Below are positions 32,181 through 38,589 of a stretch of DNA of 38,589 nucleotides, piece after piece. The position numbers and the translations under genes are program-made. The DNA lies in assembly GCF_030733685.1 (NCBI RefSeq), contig NZ_JASHIM010000027.1, forward strand, positions 1-38,589, given 5' to 3'. The stretch's first letter is position 1. Every line of letters starts with the position of its first letter. Below the pieces are notes generated by a model. The model saw nothing but the letters and a program-made list of their open reading frames with translations, had not been told where the DNA came from and searched no databases. The DNA is from Roseovarius sp. MMSF_3281. GTDB lineage: Bacteria; Pseudomonadota; Alphaproteobacteria; Rhodobacterales; Rhodobacteraceae.

Positions 32181-34226
32181 ATGTTCAAGAAGATCCTGAT
32201 CGCCAACCGTGGCGAGATTGCCTGCCGGGTGATCAAGACCGCCCAGAAAATGGGTATTCAGACGGTGGCCATCTACTCGGACGCCGATGCGCAGGCGCTG
32301 CACGTGCAGATGGCCGACGAGGCGGTCCATATCGGCCCGCCCCCGGCCAATGAATCCTATATCGTCATCGACAAGGTGATGCAGGCCATTCGCCAAACCG
32401 GTGCCGAAGCGGTGCATCCGGGCTATGGTTTCCTGTCGGAAAATCCCAAGTTCGCCGAGGCGCTTGAGGCCGAAGGCGTGGCCTTTATCGGGCCGCCCAA
32501 GGGCGCGATTGAAAGCATGGGCGACAAGATCACCTCGAAGAAGATCGCGCAGGAGGCCGAGGTTTCGACGGTTCCGGGCTACATGGGCCTGATCGAAGAT
32601 GCCGAGGAAGCCGTGAAAATCAGCTCCGACATCGGCTATCCGGTGATGATCAAGGCCTCGGCTGGCGGCGGCGGCAAGGGTATGCGAATTGCCTGGAACG
32701 ATGACGAGGCGCGCGAAGGGTTCCAATCGTCCAAGAACGAGGCGGCAAACTCCTTTGGCGATGACCGGATTTTCATCGAGAAGTTCGTCACGCAACCGCG
32801 CCATATCGAAATTCAGGTTCTGGCCGACCAGCACGGCAACTGTATTTACCTGGGCGAGCGGGAATGCTCGATCCAGCGCCGCAACCAGAAGGTTGTGGAA
32901 GAAGCGCCCAGCCCCTTCTTGGACGAAGCCACCCGCAAGGCCATGGGCGAGCAAAGCTGTGCCTTGGCCAAGGCCGTGGGCTATGCCAGTGCCGGGACGG
33001 TGGAGTTCATCGTCGATGGCGAGAAGAACTTCTACTTCCTTGAGATGAACACCCGTTTGCAGGTGGAACACCCGGTGACCGAGTTGATCACGGGCGTTGA
33101 CCTTGTGGAACAGATGATCCGCGTGGCAGCTGGTGAGAAACTGTCGCTAAGCCAGGATGACGTTACCCTGACCGGCTGGGCCATCGAGAACCGGCTTTAT
33201 GCCGAAGATCCTTATCGGAACTTCCTGCCGTCGATTGGCCGTTTGACGCGTTATCGTCCGCCGCAGGAAGTGGGCGCTGGTCCGATGCAGGTAAACGGCA
33301 CGTGGCATGGCGATGCGCCGACCGGTGAAACGGCGGTGCGCAATGACACCGGCGTATACGAGGGTGGCGAGATTTCGATGTATTACGACCCGATGATCGC
33401 CAAGCTGTGTACTTGGGGGCCGGATCGGGCGCAGGCGATCGAGGCGATGCGCGTGGCCTTGGACAGTTTCGAGGTGGAAGGCATCGGGCACAACCTGCCG
33501 TTCGTGGCGGCGGTGATGGATCATGACATCTTCATCAAGGGTGACATGACGACCGCCTTTATCGAAGAACAATATCCCGAGGGTTTCGAAGGGGTGACCC
33601 TTGGCGAAGACACCCTGCGCCGGGTCGCGGCAAGCTGTGCCGCGATGCATCGCGTGGCCGAGATTCGCCGCACCCGGGTATCGGGCCGGATGGACAACCA
33701 CGAGCGCCGGGTTGGCAGCGATTGGGTTGTCAGCCTTCAGGGCGAGCAATTCGAAGTTTCGATTTCCGCCGACAGGGACGGCGCAAGCGTGGTCTTTGCC
33801 GATGGTCAAAGCCTTCGGGTGACCAGCGATTGGACACCGGGCGATCAATTGGCCGAATTGGTCGTGGATGGATCGCCCTTGATCCTGAAAGTGGGCAAGG
33901 TCTCGGGCGGCTTCCGCATCCGGACGCGTGGCGCCGATCTCAAGGTGCATGTGCGCAGCCCACGGCAGGCGGAACTGGCCGCGTTAATGCCCGAGAAACT
34001 GCCGCCTGATACATCCAAGATGCTGCTTTGCCCGATGCCGGGCCTGATCGTCACGGTGAACGTGTCGGAAGGCGACGAGGTACAGGAAGGCCAGGCGCTG
34101 TGTACCGTGGAGGCGATGAAAATGGAAAACATCCTTCGGGCCGAGAAGCGGGGCGTGGTCAGCAAGCTGAACGCTGGCCCGGGTGACAGCCTCGCGGTGG
34201 ACGACGTGATCATGGAGTTCGAATAA
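32181..34226 (+). CDS. pccA: Propionyl-CoA carboxylase alpha (biotin) subunit
   Basis: The 681-residue subunit carboxylates its own biotin with ATP and bicarbonate. The biotin carboxylase domain (about 1-450) has FKKILIANRGEIACRVIKTA, AVHPGYGFLSENPKFAEA, the ATP-grasp loop KASAGGGGKGMRIAWND (from residue 158), RDCSIQRR-like RECSIQRRNQKVVEEAP and EMNTRLQVEHPVTE. A BT linker domain follows. The biotinyl domain ends the protein with VEAMKMEN, biotinylated Lys647, 34 residues from the end. The ATG at 32181 follows GAAGGGACCAGCC. A terminator 56 bp upstream means pccA needs its own promoter or read-through. The pccB partner is 1.9 kb upstream. Confidence 0.96.
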   Translation: MFKKILIANRGEIACRVIKTAQKMGIQTVAIYSDADAQALHVQMADEAVHIGPPPANESYIVIDKVMQAIRQTGAEAVHPGYGFLSENPKFAEALEAEGVAFIGPPKGAIESMGDKITSKKIAQEAEVSTVPGYMGLIEDAEEAVKISSDIGYPVMIKASAGGGGKGMRIAWNDDEAREGFQSSKNEAANSFGDDRIFIEKFVTQPRHIEIQVLADQHGNCIYLGERECSIQRRNQKVVEEAPSPFLDEATRKAMGEQSCALAKAVGYASAGTVEFIVDGEKNFYFLEMNTRLQVEHPVTELITGVDLVEQMIRVAAGEKLSLSQDDVTLTGWAIENRLYAEDPYRNFLPSIGRLTRYRPPQEVGAGPMQVNGTWHGDAPTGETAVRNDTGVYEGGEISMYYDPMIAKLCTWGPDRAQAIEAMRVALDSFEVEGIGHNLPFVAAVMDHDIFIKGDMTTAFIEEQYPEGFEGVTLGEDTLRRVAASCAAMHRVAEIRRTRVSGRMDNHERRVGSDWVVSLQGEQFEVSISADRDGASVVFADGQSLRVTSDWTPGDQLAELVVDGSPLILKVGKVSGGFRIRTRGADLKVHVRSPRQAELAALMPEKLPPDTSKMLLCPMPGLIVTVNVSEGDEVQEGQALCTVEAMKMENILRAEKRGVVSKLNAGPGDSLAVDDVIMEFE

Positions 34227-34230
34227 CGCC

Positions 34231-34764
34231 ATGCGCGCGGCCTGTGGCCATATCACGGGCAGGGGGCTTTTGCCGGTTCTGGCAATGGCCTCGGCCGGTA
34301 TGGTCGCAGGCTGTGGCCCCGAGGATGAGGCCGCGATGCGCGACCGGATGGGGCAGTATTTTTCGCTGCGCGACACGGTGACCTATGATGCACGACGGCC
34401 CTGCGTGGCGGGGGTTTTCCGGCTTGCCGATGACCGGGTCAAGGCGGCAATGCCCATGGCCAAGGGCGTGAAGGAGATGTTGGGCCTTCTGGCGCGGCGT
34501 GATTTGGCGGTGTTGAATGACCCCGGCCAAAGCCCGGACGCGGTATTTGTCGAGGTCATGAATACCGAGCGGTCCCTTGGTATGCAGATGCGCCGCGCGG
34601 GGCTTGAAGCACGTGAATGCATGGATGCCGTGACCGAGACCGCCTTTCGCCATGCCCTGGACGGGCGAGGCAATATGGTGGGCTATGACGCCGCAAGCGG
34701 GCTTTTGATGCTGCTGGATCGCCGCAACCGCCTGTTGGTTATTGCCCGGGGGGCGCAGGCATGA
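34231..34764 (+). CDS. Putative lipoprotein of unknown function
   Basis: The 177-residue protein has an N-terminal hydrophobic stretch (GLLPVLAMASAGMVAGC) that fits a lipobox (MVAGC). The mature part includes RDRMGQYFSLRDTVTYDARRPCVAGVFRLADDRVK and a C-terminal LLMLLDRRNRLLVIARG. It starts 4 bp after pccA, with the ribosome site inside the pccA end, so it is probably translated with pccA. Its stop nearly meets the convergent DUF4174 gene. No family is recognised with confidence. Confidence 0.7.
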   Translation: MRAACGHITGRGLLPVLAMASAGMVAGCGPEDEAAMRDRMGQYFSLRDTVTYDARRPCVAGVFRLADDRVKAAMPMAKGVKEMLGLLARRDLAVLNDPGQSPDAVFVEVMNTERSLGMQMRRAGLEARECMDAVTETAFRHALDGRGNMVGYDAASGLLMLLDRRNRLLVIARGAQA

Positions 34765-34777
34765 GGGCGCGCGCCGG

Positions 34778-35233
34778 TCAGCTTCCGCCGCGCCGGTCGC
34801 GCATTTCCTGCTGGCGCATCGGCATCTTGTCGATCACGCGAGAGATTTCGCGCACGTCCCAAGGCAGCGGTTTGCGCAGGTATATGGTGCCATCCTTGCC
34901 GATCAGCACCAACATGAACCCGCGTGGGCGGAGCCTGTTACGTAATGCACTATCCGCACTTGGGTCGGTATCGGTCAGCACCACGACATCGCGTGCCTCC
35001 AGGTCCTCCAGCCGTTTGGTAAGATATTCCATCTGCAGGGTATATCGCGGGTCTGCGGGGCTGTCGGCAAAAACGACGAGTGGTCGTTTTATCCAGAGAA
35101 AATCATTCAAATCTGCCGTTTCCCCCGGCAAAATGATCTCGGGCGTGACGCCATCCTTCGCCCCCCCGCCTTCCTGTGCAAAGAAGGGCGCGGCGGAAAA
35201 CATCACGAAAACAAAGGCGATAAGGGGCTTCAT
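34778..35233 (-). CDS. DUF4174-domain exported protein
   Basis: The 151-residue protein has a signal peptide (MKPLIAFVFVMFSAAPFFAQ) and one DUF4174 domain: DLNDFLWIKRPLVVFADSPADPRY, then LRNRLRPRGFMLVLIGKDGTIYLRKPLPWDVREISRVIDKMP. The domain has a thioredoxin-like pattern without a CxxC motif. It ends in a basic tail MRQQEMRDRRGGS. It lies convergent with the pccA-linked lipoprotein gene and divergent from the sulfotransferase-like gene. Its function is unknown; the fold assignment is family knowledge. Confidence 0.88.
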   Translation of the reverse strand: MKPLIAFVFVMFSAAPFFAQEGGGAKDGVTPEIILPGETADLNDFLWIKRPLVVFADSPADPRYTLQMEYLTKRLEDLEARDVVVLTDTDPSADSALRNRLRPRGFMLVLIGKDGTIYLRKPLPWDVREISRVIDKMPMRQQEMRDRRGGS

Positions 35234-35411
35234 TCGGTCTCCTGTCCGCCAAGATATAGGGGGCTGGAGGGCAATTGCGAAGGCTGAATGCCCGCTTGGC
35301 CCGGAAAATTTTACCCTTAATCACATTCTCAGGGTTCGGCGCACAGCATCGGCGGCAGTATTCGTGCAACGCCCGCCACTGGCGGCAGACCGACGAAAGG
35401 CCAGAGATCCG

Positions 35412-36350
35412 ATGGATGTGATATTGCATGTGGGCGCCCACAGAACTGCGACCACCTGTTTTCAGAATTACCTGCGCGAAAACCGCGAAGAGCTGTGGGC
35501 GCGCGGCATCGAAAGCTGGGAACCCCGGCTGACGCGCGCAGGGCTGTTCCGTGGCGTTGTGCCGATTCCCGGCCGTGGTGAACCGCAGGCCCAGTTGGAC
35601 AGGGCACGAGGGCGGATCGCCATTCAGATAGAGAAGGCCGCAGCCCGCGGGAGTCGCTTTCTTGTCGTCAGCGATGACAACATGCTTGGCACACCGCGGA
35701 TCAACCTGCGTGACGCACGGCTTTACGCCGATGCCGGGCAGCGCATGGCGCGCTTTGCCCATGCATTTGGTGCGGTGGCGCCGCGCATGGCGTTGTCGAT
35801 CCGGCAGCAGGATATGTTCTGGGCCTCGTCAATGGCTTTTGGCGTGGCGCGCGGGCATCGCCTCTTGCGGGCGCGTGATTTGCAGCACATCACGCGCGGG
35901 CCGCGCGGCTGGCGCGAAGTGATCGAGGATCTGGCCTGTGCCATGGATGGCGCGGCGCCGATCATGGTGATGCCCTATGAGGTGTTCGGCGGACGGAGCG
36001 AGGCGCGCCTTGGGGCGATGACCGGGCAGGGCGATCTTCCGCGCAGCCATGCCCGCGAATGGATGAATAAATCCCCGCGGCTGGCGCAATTGCGTCAAGT
36101 TTTGCGGGACAGGGGGATCGACCCTGCGCGCTTGCCAGATGGCGAGGGACGCTGGATGCCCTTCACGAATGACCAAATCGCCACCTTGCAAGAGGCCTAT
36201 CAGGACGATCTGTTCTGGTTGACCCGCGGGGCGGACGGATTGGCGCAACTGACCGAGGAAACCGGCCCGGTGACAGCGGGGCAAACGCCGCGCCCGGGCG
36301 AGATGACAAGAGGACACGCAAATGGCATCGAAGAAAGACGAATGGCGTAG
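35412..36350 (+). CDS. Sulfotransferase-like P-loop protein
   Basis: The 312-residue cytosolic protein starts [20 protein letters not shown], matching the phosphosulfate-binding loop of sulfotransferases (G-x-H/P-R-T-A-T-T). Later parts ([42 protein letters not shown]) resemble their 3'-phosphate and helical regions loosely. The ATG at 35412 is the first codon that gives this N-terminus; a much longer open frame upstream is antisense to the DUF4174 gene. Its 3' end overlaps mcm by 29 bp, an unusual overlap that suggests coupling. A kinase or another P-loop function cannot be excluded. Confidence 0.65.
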   Translation: MDVILHVGAHRTATTCFQNYLRENREELWARGIESWEPRLTRAGLFRGVVPIPGRGEPQAQLDRARGRIAIQIEKAAARGSRFLVVSDDNMLGTPRINLRDARLYADAGQRMARFAHAFGAVAPRMALSIRQQDMFWASSMAFGVARGHRLLRARDLQHITRGPRGWREVIEDLACAMDGAAPIMVMPYEVFGGRSEARLGAMTGQGDLPRSHAREWMNKSPRLAQLRQVLRDRGIDPARLPDGEGRWMPFTNDQIATLQEAYQDDLFWLTRGADGLAQLTEETGPVTAGQTPRPGEMTRGHANGIEERRMA

Positions 36351-38451
36351 CATTGCCGAGAAGGAACTGAAAGGGCGCAGCCTTGACGATCTGACCTGGA
36401 AAACCCTGGAAGGCATCGACATCGAGCCGCTTTACACCGAGGAGGATGTTGCAGGGCTGGATCATCTGGGATCCGTTCCCGGGCAGGCGCCCTTCACGCG
36501 CGGCCCGCGTGCCACGATGTATGCCGGGCGTCCCTGGACGATCCGGCAATATGCCGGTTTCTCGACCGCCGAGGAATCCAACGCCTTTTACCGCCGCAAC
36601 CTTGCCGCCGGGCAGCAAGGGGTCTCGGTCGCCTTCGATCTGGCCACCCACCGGGGCTATGACAGTGACCACCCGCGCGTTTTCGGTGATGTCGGCAAGG
36701 CCGGGGTGGCCATCGACAGTGTCGAGGATATGAAGATCTTGTTCGACGGTATCCCGTTGGAAAAGGTCAGCGTGTCGATGACCATGAACGGCGCGGTGAT
36801 CCCGATCTTAGCCAATTACATTGTTGCGGGCGAAGAGCAGGGCGTGAGCCGGGCCGACCTCTCGGGCACCATTCAGAACGACATTCTGAAGGAATTCATG
36901 GTGCGCAACACCTATATCTATCCGCCCGAGCCGTCGATGCGGATCGTGTCTGATATCATCGAGTATACCTCGAACGAGATGCCGCGCTTCAATTCGATCT
37001 CGATCTCGGGCTACCATATGCAGGAGGCGGGGGCGAACCTTGTGCAGGAGTTGGCCTATACTTTGGCCGATGGCCGTGAATACGTGAAAGCGGCAATCGC
37101 CGCCGGTATGGATGTGGACAGCTTCGCGCCGCGCCTTTCGTTCTTCTTTGCCATCGGCATGAATTTCTTCATGGAGGCGGCCAAGCTGCGGGCGGCGCGC
37201 CTGTTGTGGCACCGGGTGATGACCGAGTTCAACGCGCAAAGCGACAAGTCCAAGATGCTGCGCACCCATTGCCAAACCAGCGGCGTGAGCCTGCAGGAGC
37301 AAGACCCCTATAACAACGTGATCCGCACCGCCTATGAGGCGATGAGCGCGGTTCTGGGCGGGACGCAATCCCTGCATACCAATGCGCTTGACGAGGCCAT
37401 GGCCCTGCCCACCGATTTCAGCGCCCGGATCGCCCGGAACACGCAGCTTGTCTTGCAGGAAGAAACCGGGGTGACCAATGTGGTCGATCCCTTGGCGGGG
37501 TCTTACTACGTTGAAAAGCTGACGGCGGACCTGGCCGAGAAGGCTTGGGAACTGATGGAAGAGGTCGAGGAGATGGGCGGTATGACCAAGGCCGTGGCCT
37601 CGGGCATGCCCAAACTCAGGATCGAGGAATCGGCGGCCACCCGCCAGGCGATGATCGACCGGGGCGACGAGGTGATCGTGGGGGTCAACAAGTACCGCCG
37701 CGAGAGCGAAGACCCGATCGACCTGTTGGATATCGACAACAGCGCCGTGCGCGACAGCCAGATCGCGCGGCTTGAGAAAATCCGCGCCGAGCGGGACGAG
37801 GCCGCCTGTCAGGCCGCCTTGGACGAGGTCACGCGCCGTGCCAAAGAGGGCGGCAATCTTCTGGAGGCGGCGGTTGAGGCCGCCCGTCAACGCGCATCGG
37901 TGGGAGAGATCAGCATGGCAATGGAAAAGGAATTCGGCCGTCACCGCGCCGAAGTGAAAACGCTGGCCGGGGTTTATGGCGCGGCTTACGAGGGCGACGA
38001 AGGGTTCGCCGCGATCCAGAAATCGGTGGATGACTTCGCCGAGGCCGAAGGCCGCCGCCCCCGGATGCTGGTCGTGAAGATGGGCCAGGACGGGCATGAC
38101 CGGGGCGCCAAGGTGATTGCCACGGCCTTTGCCGATATCGGCTTCGACGTGGATGTGGGGCCGCTCTTTCAAACCCCGGACGAGGCCGCGCAGGATGCCA
38201 TCGACAACGACGTGCATGTGATCGGTATCTCAAGTCAGGCGGCGGGGCACAAGACGCTGGCGCCGCAACTGATTGAAGCGCTGAAGGCAAAGGATGCGGG
38301 CGACATAATCGTGATCTGTGGCGGCGTTATCCCGCAGCAGGATTATGACTTCCTGAAAAAATCGGGTGTGAAGGCGATTTTTGGGCCGGGCACGAATATT
38401 CCCGAAGCGGCGCAGGATATCCTTCGCCTTATTCGCGAGGCTCGGGCCTGA
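36322..38451 (+). CDS. mcm: Methylmalonyl-CoA mutase
   Basis: The 709-residue single-chain enzyme isomerises (R)-methylmalonyl-CoA to succinyl-CoA using adenosylcobalamin. The N-terminal barrel contains [43 protein letters not shown] and [21 protein letters not shown] [16 protein letters not shown]. The C-terminal cobalamin domain has the base-off motif DxHxxG in [13 protein letters not shown] (His592 binds cobalt), with later [17 protein letters not shown] and [15 protein letters not shown]. The length is typical of bacterial single-subunit mutases. The ATG at 36322 follows AAGAGGACACGCAA inside the end of the sulfotransferase-like gene. It completes the pathway begun by pccBA; the epimerase is elsewhere. 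Confidence 0.97.
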   Translation: MASKKDEWRSIAEKELKGRSLDDLTWKTLEGIDIEPLYTEEDVAGLDHLGSVPGQAPFTRGPRATMYAGRPWTIRQYAGFSTAEESNAFYRRNLAAGQQGVSVAFDLATHRGYDSDHPRVFGDVGKAGVAIDSVEDMKILFDGIPLEKVSVSMTMNGAVIPILANYIVAGEEQGVSRADLSGTIQNDILKEFMVRNTYIYPPEPSMRIVSDIIEYTSNEMPRFNSISISGYHMQEAGANLVQELAYTLADGREYVKAAIAAGMDVDSFAPRLSFFFAIGMNFFMEAAKLRAARLLWHRVMTEFNAQSDKSKMLRTHCQTSGVSLQEQDPYNNVIRTAYEAMSAVLGGTQSLHTNALDEAMALPTDFSARIARNTQLVLQEETGVTNVVDPLAGSYYVEKLTADLAEKAWELMEEVEEMGGMTKAVASGMPKLRIEESAATRQAMIDRGDEVIVGVNKYRRESEDPIDLLDIDNSAVRDSQIARLEKIRAERDEAACQAALDEVTRRAKEGGNLLEAAVEAARQRASVGEISMAMEKEFGRHRAEVKTLAGVYGAAYEGDEGFAAIQKSVDDFAEAEGRRPRMLVVKMGQDGHDRGAKVIATAFADIGFDVDVGPLFQTPDEAAQDAIDNDVHVIGISSQAAGHKTLAPQLIEALKAKDAGDIIVICGGVIPQQDYDFLKKSGVKAIFGPGTNIPEAAQDILRLIREARA

Positions 38452-38470
38452 CTGCAGGCCGTGTTAAGAA

Positions 38471-38520
38471 GGGGGCTTTGCCCCCACGTTGAAACCTTTT
38501 GGGGTTTCAACGCTCCCCCG
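38471..38520. repeat. Hairpin repeat element after mcm
   Basis: GGGGGC-TTT-GCCCCC (38471-38485) is followed by CGTTGAAACC/GGTTTCAACG (38487-38496, 38503-38512) and CTCCCCCG. It has the same order as the element at 11380-11430. After CCCCGG the expected AGTATTT is missing. Confidence 0.6.
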
Positions 38521-38534
38521 GGCAAGTGTGTTGT

Positions 38535-38589
38535 TCAGGTTGGCTGATATGTTCTGTTTTCCCGGATCATGGCGTTGAGAATGATGAGC
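38535..38589 (-). CDS. C-terminus of a transposase, possibly IS110 family (partial)
   Basis: Reading from the window edge on the minus strand gives LIILNAMIRENRTYQPT and a TGA stop at 38537-38535. The LxxLNAMxR pattern near the end resembles the C-termini of IS110/IS116/IS902-type transposases. Only 17 residues are visible. The gene starts outside the window. The nearby hairpin element appears interrupted about 15 bp from the stop, which would agree with an insertion end. Confidence 0.45.
   Translation of the reverse strand, partial: LIILNAMIRENRTYQPT

Noticed and set aside
31456..32199. 247-residue frame overlapping the stop of the 120-residue protein by ATGA
   Set aside because: It crosses two strong terminators, the 69-residue lipoprotein gene and the pccA start, and has no recognisable domain.
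34761..35411. 217-residue upstream extension of the sulfotransferase-like gene
   Set aside because: It is antisense to the DUF4174 gene, which has a signal peptide and domain; the P-loop N-terminus begins at 35412.

Overview
The window is GC-rich alphaproteobacterial chromosome, most likely from the Roseobacter group of Rhodobacteraceae. The reasons are the gene families (FdsG-FdsB-like fusion, ChoXWV/Bet, PccR, YciB next to FtsY), a SAM-II riboswitch before metZ, an FnrL-type box, and 3'-end hairpin elements of a kind I associate with roseobacters. There are about 35 genes. I saw no tRNA, rRNA, CRISPR array or prophage. A mobile element probably begins at the extreme right edge.

Layout. 1-9 kb is housekeeping: a bestrophin-like protein and purD (minus strand), divergent xseA, a small exported protein, a 36-residue membrane peptide, a fused NuoE/NuoF-type formate dehydrogenase flavoprotein without its catalytic subunit, YhhN and ftsY. 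8.4-12.4 kb has an MgtC-like membrane protein, an EamA transporter-yciB-substrate-binding protein operon with stop/start overlaps, and an alpha/beta hydrolase. 12.5-13.8 kb is metZ, preceded by a promoter, a SAM-II aptamer and an intrinsic terminator.

14.3-24.5 kb is a choline/glycine betaine island. The minus strand carries a Tat-exported family-5 binding protein, then choX, choW and choV. The plus strand carries betI, betC, betB and betA. Together they import choline, release choline from choline-O-sulfate, and oxidise it through betaine aldehyde to glycine betaine. A BetI-like operator lies in the divergent promoter region.

24.6-25.7 kb holds a YdcH-type protein behind a near-perfect FNR-type box, and an exported or anchored hydrolase.

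25.7-38.5 kb is the propionyl-CoA (methylmalonyl-CoA) module: pccR regulator, an MFS efflux gene, pccB, four small genes, pccA, a lipoprotein, a DUF4174 protein, a sulfotransferase-like gene and mcm. It converts propionyl-CoA to succinyl-CoA; the epimerase is not in the window. An identical 13-bp motif lies upstream of both pccR and pccB. Two intrinsic terminators lie between pccB and pccA, so these two subunit genes are not a simple operon. The last 55 bases encode the C-terminus of what looks like an IS110-type transposase, apparently inserted into a hairpin repeat.

No wholly new multi-gene system stood out. The best leads are regulatory or structural: the SAM-II/terminator/alternative-start arrangement, the PccR motifs and TGTAC repeat cluster, the structured stretch at 31.47-31.70 kb, the FNR box, the orphan flavoprotein and orphan binding protein, and the terminal repeat/IS junction.
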